The notes below the pieces were generated by a model. That model was given only the letters and a program-made list of their open reading frames with translations. It was not told where the DNA came from and made no database searches. Shown here one piece after another: positions 1-4,485 of a DNA stretch of 7,434 nucleotides. The stretch's first letter is position 1, and every line of letters begins with the position of its first letter. The position numbers and the translations under genes were made by a program. Source of the stretch: Clostridiales bacterium (lineage in GTDB: Bacteria; Bacillota; Clostridia; Oscillospirales; Oscillospiraceae); assembly GCA_003522945.1 (NCBI GenBank), contig DPHR01000127.1, positions 1 to 7,434 on the forward strand. The letters run 5' to 3'.

Positions 1-1
1 C

Positions 2-910
2 TGGGGCAACCAGCATTTTGCCACGCCGACGCGGCAGGTGCCGCGCTTTGCCAAGCCCGGCATGCCCGGCGAGAGCCACGAGCTCATTCTGGAGCTCAAG
101 CTGCTCGCGGACGTCGGTCTTGTAGGCTTCCCGAATGTCGGCAAATCCACGCTGCTTGCGAGCGTTTCCCGCGCGCGGCCGAAGATCGCGGACTATCACT
201 TCACGACCCTCTCCCCCAATCTCGGCGTCGTTTACGTGGCCGAGGGCGCTTCCTTCGTGCTGGCGGACATTCCCGGCATCATCGAAGGCGCGAGCGAGGG
301 CGCGGGTCTCGGCCACGATTTTCTCCGCCACATCGACCGCTGCCGCCTGCTCATTCACGTTGTGGACGTATCCGGCAGCGAGGGGCGCGACCCCATCGAG
401 GATTTTGAGACGATCAACCGCGAGCTTGCGGACTACTCCCCTGCGCTCGCGTCGCGTCCGCAGATCGTCGCGGCGAACAAGTGCGACCTGCTCGGAGACG
501 ACCGCGAGCCGATCGAACGGCTGAAAAAGCACGTCGAGGCGCAGGGCTATGAGTTCTTTGAGCTCTCCGCCGCCACGACCGCCGGAACGAAAGAGCTTAT
601 GCAGCGCGCTGCTGCCATGCTCTCCACGCTCCCGCCGATCGCGGTGTACGAGCCGGACTACGTTCCGCCCGCGCCGGATCTCGGCTCGCCCGAGGATGTG
701 GAGATCGAAGAGGACGACGGCGTCTGGTACGTCTCCGGCCCGTGGATGGACCGGCTCGTTTCGACCGTCAACTTCACCGACTACGAAAGCCGGATGTATT
801 TCGACAAGTCGCTGCGTGACGCCGGGGTCTACGAGCGCATGGAGGCGCTCGGCATCCGCGACGGCGACACCATTTCCATTTGCGGCATGACGTTTGAGTA
901 TAAATCCTGA
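2..910 (+). CDS. obg: Obg/CgtA family ribosome-associated GTPase (5' end outside window)
   Basis: The frame is open from base 2 and encodes the end of the glycine-rich Obg fold (GNQHFATPTRQVPRFAKPG), so the true start lies upstream. The G domain follows with all nucleotide-binding motifs: P-loop GFPNVGKST (about nt 125-151), switch I around YHFTTL, G3 DIPG (266-277) and G4 NKCD (476-487). The last 70 or so residues (nt 695-907) form the OCT domain that marks the longer Obg proteins of Gram-positive bacteria (VWYVSGPWMDRLVS to the GMTFEY end). Obg is a conserved cytoplasmic GTPase that binds the 50S subunit and links ribosome assembly to ppGpp and stress state. The 3' end is intact, and a terminator 10 bp after the stop separates it from the met operon. 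Seen: motifs and domain order. Known: family role. Family assignment is very secure. Confidence 0.97.
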   Translation, partial: WGNQHFATPTRQVPRFAKPGMPGESHELILELKLLADVGLVGFPNVGKSTLLASVSRARPKIADYHFTTLSPNLGVVYVAEGASFVLADIPGIIEGASEGAGLGHDFLRHIDRCRLLIHVVDVSGSEGRDPIEDFETINRELADYSPALASRPQIVAANKCDLLGDDREPIERLKKHVEAQGYEFFELSAATTAGTKELMQRAAAMLSTLPPIAVYEPDYVPPAPDLGSPEDVEIEEDDGVWYVSGPWMDRLVSTVNFTDYESRMYFDKSLRDAGVYERMEALGIRDGDTISICGMTFEYKS

Positions 911-920
911 ATGATTATTC

Positions 921-962
921 ACAAACCCTCTTCCCGAACGGGAGAGGGTTTTGTGTTTTTTC
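921..962 (+). terminator. Intrinsic terminator of obg
   Basis: The arms ACAAACCCTCT and AGAGGGTTTTGT flank a short inner CCCG/CGGG stem, and the right arm runs into GTTTTTT. The hairpin starts 10 bp after the obg stop codon, so it should end the obg transcript and insulate the met promoter that follows about 30 bp later. Confidence 0.88.
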
Positions 963-993
963 GCCGATTCTGTCTTTGCGGTGTTAAAGTGTA

Positions 994-1022
994 TTGACAG
1001 GTCAAAACCGTAGGGATATAAT
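994..1022 (+). promoter_or_regulatory. Consensus sigma-70-type promoter of the met leader and metNIQ
   Basis: The -35 box TTGACA (994-999) and -10 box TATAAT (1017-1022) both match the housekeeping consensus exactly, with a 17-bp spacer. Transcription should start near 1029, giving a leader of about 240 nt before metN. Such a strong promoter suggests constitutive initiation, leaving control to events within the leader. No clear operator palindrome overlaps it. Confidence 0.92.
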
Positions 1023-1059
1023 GCAGACAACTTGATTCCAGTGGGAAGGAGCTCAGCCG

Positions 1060-1173
1060 ATGCGCCGTACGTTCGCCAGCATGATGACCGAGATGTGCAT
1101 GAACATGATGATGTGCATGCGCAGCTTTGCTGCGCGTTCCGATGGCCATTTGCTGACTGCTTTTCAGGGATAA
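1060..1173 (+). CDS. Methionine-rich leader peptide (37 aa), putative attenuator peptide of metNIQ
   Basis: The ORF has an ATG start, an AAGGAG ribosome site (1046-1051) 8 nt upstream and a TAA stop at 1171-1173. Of 37 codons, nine are ATG and eight of those fall within residues 8-20 or at the start: the peptide reads MRRTFAS, then MMTEMCMNMMMCM (residues 8-20), then RSFAARSDGHLLTAFQG. Two TGC cysteine codons lie within the run. A 9-nt direct repeat, ATGTGCATG, occurs at 1093-1101 and 1111-1119. The peptide has no recognisable domain, signal or membrane segment. Its place between a strong promoter and terminator hairpins, directly before a methionine importer operon, suggests that translation itself is the function: ribosomes stalled on Met codons would signal methionine shortage. 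A Met/Cys-rich copper-binding micropeptide is an alternative, but the genomic context favours attenuation. Confidence 0.82.
   Translation: MRRTFASMMTEMCMNMMMCMRSFAARSDGHLLTAFQG
1117..1137 (+). promoter_or_regulatory. Leader hairpin 1:2 directly after the Met codon run
   Basis: GCGCAGC (1119-1125) and GCTGCGC (1129-1135) form a perfect 7-bp stem around a TTT loop. It can be extended by a U-G and an A-U pair to 1117/1137. The left arm begins inside the last Met codon (1117-1119), so a ribosome stalled there would cover it. The right arm CTGCGC (1130-1135) is also complementary to GCGCAG (1178-1183), the left arm of the next hairpin. This gives the 1:2 versus 2:3 choice typical of attenuators. 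Confidence 0.75.
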
Positions 1174-1178
1174 AAAGG

Positions 1179-1209
1179 CGCAGTTCGGGAAAACCGGAAC
1201 TGCGGTTTT
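1179..1209 (+). terminator. Leader hairpin 3:4, putative attenuator terminator
   Basis: CGCAGTTC (1179-1186) pairs perfectly with GAACTGCG (1197-1204), enclosing a GGGAAAACCG loop that may pair further, and is followed by GTTTT (1205-1209). It starts 5 nt after the leader peptide stop. The T run is short, so it could be a weak terminator or a pause hairpin. Its left arm competes with segment 1130-1135 and could also pair weakly with GACTGC at 1155-1160. Confidence 0.7.
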
Positions 1210-1212
1210 GTG

Positions 1213-1246
1213 AAGCGGGATGCCAAAATGGCAGCCTGCTTTTTTG
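1213..1246 (+). terminator. Second leader terminator just before metN
   Basis: The arms run from 1213 (AAGCGGG, then TGCCA) to 1241 (TGGCA, then GCCTGCTT). They form about 12 bp with one G-U pair and one A/G mismatch around an AAA loop, and the 3' arm continues into TTTTTTG. This has the full form of an intrinsic terminator, yet it lies only about 20 nt before the metN start and downstream of the promoter. It must therefore be read through for the operon to be expressed. Confidence 0.78.
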
Positions 1247-1266
1247 TTTGTTAGGAGGGTTCGCTT

Positions 1267-2256
1267 TTGATTGAGCTTCAGAATGTGACCAAGGACTTCG
1301 GCGAGGGCGAAGGGCAGATCCACGCCGTGCATGACATTTCCCTCACGATCGAGGACGGAGAAATATTCGGCATCATCGGTCTTTCCGGCGCGGGCAAATC
1401 CACGCTCGTCCGGTGCATCAACCTGCTGGAGCGTCCGACCTCCGGCTCCGTGATCGTAGACGGCAAAGATCTCACCAAGCTCCCCCAGAAGGAGCTGCTG
1501 CTCATCCGCCGCTCGATCGGGATGATCTTCCAGGGCTTCAATCTTCTCGCGCAGCGCACCGTTCTCCAGAACGTGTGCTACCCGCTGGAGATCGCCGGAT
1601 GGAAGAAAAAGGAGTCTGTGGAGCGCGCTATGGAGCTTCTCTCCGTCGTCGGTCTCGCCGACCGCGCCAAGGCGTATCCCTCGCAGCTCTCCGGCGGACA
1701 GAAGCAGCGCGTAGCCATCGCCCGCGCGCTGGCAACGAAGCCCCGCTACCTTCTCTGCGACGAGGCGACGAGCGCGCTTGACCCCACGACAACGCAGTCG
1801 ATCCTCTCGCTTCTCAAGGAGATCAACCGCACGATGGGCGTCACCGTGATCGTCATCACGCATGAGATGCGCGTCATTGACCAGATCTGCGACCGCGTGG
1901 CCGTCATCGACCGCGGCCAGATCGCCGAGCTCGGCGCGGTGAGCCAGGTGTTCACCAATCCGCAGTCCAAGATCGCCCGCGAGCTGATCCTCCCCGGTGT
2001 CAGCATCGCCCCGGTATTCACCCCCGGCGGAAAACGAATCCGCCTCGCCTTCAACGGCGAAACGACGCGGCACCCGGTCGTTGCCAGTCTCATTATGGAG
2101 TGCCAGGCCCCGGTCAACATCGTATCCGCGGACATCCGCGAGATCGACGGCAAAATTTATGGGCAGACGATCCTGGAGCTTCCCGCCGACGAAGCGAGCG
2201 CCGAGCGCGCCCGCGCGTGGCTGAAGCAGGACGGCGTCTCCTTTGAGGAGGTGTGA
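1267..2256 (+). CDS. metN: Methionine ABC transporter ATP-binding protein MetN
   Basis: MetN is the cytoplasmic ATPase that powers the MetNIQ methionine importer. The 329-residue protein shows Walker A GLSGAGKST (38-46), Q-loop glutamine in FQGFN (Q89), signature LSGGQKQR (141-148), Walker B YLLCDEAT (161-168) and switch histidine H199. After the ATPase core, about residues 250-329 match the C-terminal NIL domain of MetN, which in E. coli binds methionine and causes trans-inhibition. The start is TTG at 1267, supported by AGGAGG (1253-1258) 8 nt upstream and by the usual N-terminus (M)IELQNVTKDF; no in-frame ATG fits better. The stop lies 4 nt before metI, with the metI ribosome site inside the metN 3' end, so the two are probably translationally coupled. 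The gene sits behind a Met-rich leader peptide and two terminator-like hairpins. Confidence 0.96.
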   Translation: MIELQNVTKDFGEGEGQIHAVHDISLTIEDGEIFGIIGLSGAGKSTLVRCINLLERPTSGSVIVDGKDLTKLPQKELLLIRRSIGMIFQGFNLLAQRTVLQNVCYPLEIAGWKKKESVERAMELLSVVGLADRAKAYPSQLSGGQKQRVAIARALATKPRYLLCDEATSALDPTTTQSILSLLKEINRTMGVTVIVITHEMRVIDQICDRVAVIDRGQIAELGAVSQVFTNPQSKIARELILPGVSIAPVFTPGGKRIRLAFNGETTRHPVVASLIMECQAPVNIVSADIREIDGKIYGQTILELPADEASAERARAWLKQDGVSFEEV

Positions 2257-2260
2257 TGGG

Positions 2261-2941
2261 ATGTTCTCCGATATGTTTGTAAAGCTCTGGCAGCAGAATC
2301 TGTTTCTGCTCGGCGTGTGGCAGACGATCTATCTTACCGTGATCTCCACGGTGTTTGCCTATGTTCTCGGTCTGCCGCTGGGTCTGCTCCTTTGCGTGAG
2401 CGATAAGGACGGCATCCATCCGATGCCGGTGCTCAATAAAATTCTCAGCATTCTCATCAACGCCTTCCGCAGCGTGCCGTTCATCATTCTCATGGTGGCC
2501 ATGCTGCCGGTGGCAAAGTTCATCGTCGGCACATCGCTCGGCAACAAGGCCGTGATCGTAACGCTCGTGATCGCTGCCGCGCCGTACGTGGCGCGCATGG
2601 TCGAGTCCTCCATCAAGGAGGTCGATAAGGGCGTGATCGAAGCCGCCGAAGCGATGGGCACGCCGCGATTCCAGATCATCACCAAGGTGCTCGTCCCGGA
2701 AGCGAAGCCCTCGCTCATCACGGGCGCGGTCATCTCGATGGTCACGGTGCTCGGCTACTCCGCCATGGCCGCCACGATCGGCGGCACCGGTCTCGGCCAG
2801 ATCGCCATTGTTTACGGTCACCAGCGCTTCAATCAGGATATCATCTGGTTCGCCGCGCTGCTATGCATCATCATTGTTCAGGTCATTCAGGAAGTCGGAA
2901 TGTACATTGTCCGCAAGACGGACAAACGCACCTCCGCCTGA
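2261..2941 (+). CDS. metI: Methionine ABC transporter permease MetI
   Basis: This 226-residue integral membrane protein forms the translocation pore of the MetNIQ importer. Hydrophobic segments lie at about residues 16-45, 61-90, 96-112, 152-175 and 194-216, consistent with the five-helix MetI fold. The EAA loop that docks on MetN is clear (EAAEAMGTPRFQIITKVLVP, from residue 127). The start chosen is ATG at 2261, because AGGAGG (2246-2251) ends 9 nt before it; an in-frame TTG at 2243 falls before that site and is unlikely. The length agrees with the family's usual size of roughly 215-230 residues. It is followed after 51 bp by metQ on the same strand, with no terminator between. Confidence 0.96.
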   Translation: MFSDMFVKLWQQNLFLLGVWQTIYLTVISTVFAYVLGLPLGLLLCVSDKDGIHPMPVLNKILSILINAFRSVPFIILMVAMLPVAKFIVGTSLGNKAVIVTLVIAAAPYVARMVESSIKEVDKGVIEAAEAMGTPRFQIITKVLVPEAKPSLITGAVISMVTVLGYSAMAATIGGTGLGQIAIVYGHQRFNQDIIWFAALLCIIIVQVIQEVGMYIVRKTDKRTSA

Positions 2942-2992
2942 TGATATAAAAAGTTTCACCCACCGAATCCAAAGAAAAGGAGAAAAATCAAA

Positions 2993-3892
2993 ATGAAAAA
3001 GATTCTTTCTGTCGTCCTCGCTCTCGCGCTGCTGCTCGCGCTGGCCGCCTGCGGTACCGCCTCCACCCCGTCCGCCACGGAAGCCCCCGCCGCTACCGAG
3101 GCTCCCGCTTCTGAAGCTCCGACCGAAGCCCCTGCCGAAGAGCCCGCCGCGAAAGAGACCATCACCGTCGGCGCTTCCTCTACCCCGCACGCCGAGATCC
3201 TTGAGCAGATCAAGCCCCTCCTCGCCGAGGAAGGCTACGATCTCAAGATCGTTGTTTTCGATGATTACGTTCTGCCCAACACCGCTCTTGAAGACGGCGA
3301 GCTTGACGCCAACTACTTCCAGCACACCCCGTACCTGAACAGCTTCAACGCCAGCAACGGCACGCACCTCGTCTCCGCCGGTCTCATCCACTATGAGCCG
3401 TTCGGTCTCTTCGGCAACGGCGTTTCCTCTCTTGACGAAGTCGCCGAGGGCGCTACCATTCTGATCCCCGCCGACGACAGCAACGAGACCCGCGCGCTGC
3501 TCCTCCTCGCTCAGGAAGGTCTCATCACCCTGCCGGAGGATGCCTCCGCGGAAAAGGGCGTCAGCCATCTCGATATCGTTGACGCGAAGGGCTACAACGT
3601 CGTTCCCGTGCAGGCCGACATGGTCCCGACTCAGCTCGCCAACAGCGATGCCGGTACGCTCGCCGTTATCAACGGCAACTACGCGCTGGCCGCCGGTCTG
3701 AAGGTTGCCGACGCTCTCGCCATCGAGGACGCCTCCGGCGACGCCGCCCAGACCTACGCCAATGTCGTCGCCGTCCGCGAGGCCGACAAGGACAGCGCCA
3801 AGACGGTCGCTCTCGTCAAGGCTCTCCAGTCTGAGACCGTGAAGAACTTCATCGCCGAGACCTACAACGGCGCTGTCGTCGCCATCTTCTGA
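2993..3892 (+). CDS. metQ: Methionine-binding lipoprotein MetQ (NlpA family)
   Basis: This is the substrate-binding component of the importer, anchored to the outer face of the membrane. The N-terminus has a lipoprotein signal, MKKILSVVLALALLLALAAC, with lipobox LAAC and lipidated Cys20. Residues 22-54 are a low-complexity linker with repeated EAP units (30-32, 36-38, 41-43, 45-47). The NlpA/MetQ binding domain starts at ITVGASSTPHAEIL and contains DANYFQHTPYL, HYEPFGLF and a final VKNFIAETYNGAVVAIF. The total of 299 residues is normal for the family once the linker is allowed for. AAGGAG (2977-2982) lies 10 nt before the ATG. Codon use is strongly C-ending and more biased than in metN, as expected for an abundant binding protein. 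The family also binds D-methionine or dipeptides in some members, but the metNI neighbours support methionine. Confidence 0.95.
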   Translation: MKKILSVVLALALLLALAACGTASTPSATEAPAATEAPASEAPTEAPAEEPAAKETITVGASSTPHAEILEQIKPLLAEEGYDLKIVVFDDYVLPNTALEDGELDANYFQHTPYLNSFNASNGTHLVSAGLIHYEPFGLFGNGVSSLDEVAEGATILIPADDSNETRALLLLAQEGLITLPEDASAEKGVSHLDIVDAKGYNVVPVQADMVPTQLANSDAGTLAVINGNYALAAGLKVADALAIEDASGDAAQTYANVVAVREADKDSAKTVALVKALQSETVKNFIAETYNGAVVAIF

Positions 3893-3908
3893 TTTTCCTT
3901 AATATGCC

Positions 3909-3942
3909 AAAAGCGCCGGAGCTCAAGCTCCGGCGCTTTTTT
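3909..3942. terminator. Strong bidirectional terminator after metQ
   Basis: AAAAGCGCCGGAGCT (3909-3923) is the exact reverse complement of AGCTCCGGCGCTTTT (3926-3940), and two more T follow. The A run on the left becomes a T run on the minus strand, so the hairpin can end both the met operon and the convergent minus-strand gene that stops at 3963. Confidence 0.94.
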
Positions 3943-3962
3943 CATGCTCAACAAACTGGAAG

Positions 3963-4376
3963 TTATCTGCATAAATTTTCAGGTCGATGTCCTATTCCAT
4001 GTTCGTAATTAGTTAATTGTCTTCGGAGAAAATCCGCCATAATTTCATCGCCTATGTTTATCCATGCCTCTATCTGTATTTCCATTAAAGCCTTCGTAAC
4101 TCTCATCGGAAGTTCGTCTAAATTGCTAATAGCCAACCACGGAAAGGCTCGATATTTTTGAGTATCACCAATTATAAACAAATAACCTATCAACTGTTCT
4201 TTTCTGAAAACAAAATAGAATTGCGGCATCTCTCCAGCGATGGATTTGTCCATAATCTTTTTCATCGTCTTTTCTTTTCCATATGCAGGATAAAAGCCTA
4301 TGCTTTTTAAATCTCTCAAAGATTTTTCTTTTTGTTCTTCTGACATATCCAAATAATTAAGGATTTGTTCCTCCAT
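3963..4376 (-). CDS. Hypothetical protein, AT-rich orphan gene (137 aa)
   Basis: I do not recognise this protein. The ORF reads MEEQILNYLDMSEEQKEKS at its start and ends GIGHRPENLCR; it looks soluble, rich in Lys/Glu and aromatic residues, with an amphipathic N-terminal half, a possible beta segment (FYFVFRKEQLIGYLFIIGD) and no signal peptide or membrane helix. A good ribosome site, GGAGG, lies 8 nt before the ATG, so it is probably translated. Its base composition and codon choice (AAA, TTT, ATT, TTA) are clearly more AT-rich than those of all flanking genes, which suggests recent acquisition. It has no operon partner: it faces metQ and lies downstream of buk on the same strand after about 109 bp. 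The bidirectional hairpin at 3909-3942 would end its transcript. No convincing promoter of its own was found. Confidence 0.7.
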   Translation of the reverse strand: MEEQILNYLDMSEEQKEKSLRDLKSIGFYPAYGKEKTMKKIMDKSIAGEMPQFYFVFRKEQLIGYLFIIGDTQKYRAFPWLAISNLDELPMRVTKALMEIQIEAWINIGDEIMADFLRRQLTNYEHGIGHRPENLCR

Positions 4377-4444
4377 ACCACTTACCTCCGTAAATTCCGA
4401 TTTGTCTTTTCATGCCATGCCATACCATGCACTGCCACAGTATC

Positions 4445-4471
4445 AGCCACAGCAGTTCAACCGCTGCGGCT
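4445..4471. terminator. Hairpin after the butyrate kinase gene, weak terminator candidate
   Basis: AGCCACAGC (4445-4453) can pair with GCTGCGGCT (4463-4471), nine pairs with one G-U wobble, around a 9-nt loop. It lies 15 bp beyond the buk stop codon on the minus strand, where a terminator is expected. No T run follows on either strand, so it may instead be a Rho-dependent end, an mRNA-stabilising hairpin or chance. Confidence 0.35.
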
Positions 4472-4485
4472 CTTTGGTTCGACTG

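Larger units (their letters stand above)
1029..1266 (+). promoter_or_regulatory. metNIQ leader region, putative methionine attenuator
   Basis: This untranslated leader lies between the promoter and metN. In order it holds a ribosome site and Met-rich leader ORF (1060-1173), a hairpin after the Met codons (1117-1137), a GC-rich hairpin followed by TTTT (1179-1209), a second hairpin followed by six T (1213-1246), and the metN ribosome site AGGAGG (1253-1258). The right arm of the first hairpin can pair with the left arm of the second, as in classic amino-acid attenuators. I see no S-box (SAM-I) signature and no T-box GGTGG/ACCGCG antiterminator element. The regulatory role is inferred from this arrangement and from the methionine importer downstream. 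Confidence 0.8.

Noticed and set aside
1029..1266. SAM riboswitch (S-box) or T-box in the met leader
   Set aside because: The conserved S-box core and the T-box specifier/antiterminator motif (GGTGG-ACCGCG type) are not present, and the leader is largely occupied by a short ORF and simple hairpins.
1032..1274. An 80-codon + strand ORF spanning the leader
   Set aside because: It is in another frame from the Met-rich ORF, lacks a positioned ribosome site, runs through both terminator hairpins and overlaps the metN start; its His/Asp-rich translation is the shifted reading of the ATG repeats.
919..2073. A 384-codon minus-strand ORF across the promoter, leader and metN
   Set aside because: It is the antisense shadow of GC-rich metN codons, runs through the obg terminator and the met promoter, and shows no family resemblance.
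2243..2260. TTG at 2243 as the start of metI
   Set aside because: The AGGAGG ribosome site lies after this codon (2246-2251) and is well spaced for the ATG at 2261, which also gives the normal MetI N-terminus.
2114..2821. Long minus-strand ORF opposite metI, and a similar one at 2861-3568 opposite metQ
   Set aside because: Both are antisense shadows with His/Asp/Arg or Gly/Val-rich low-complexity translations, produced by the strong third-position bias of metI and metQ.
3054..3154. Ala/Glu/Pro repeats in metQ as a possible functional repeat or frameshift artefact
   Set aside because: The frame is continuous, and such EAP-rich linkers after the lipidated Cys are common tethers in surface lipoproteins of this group.
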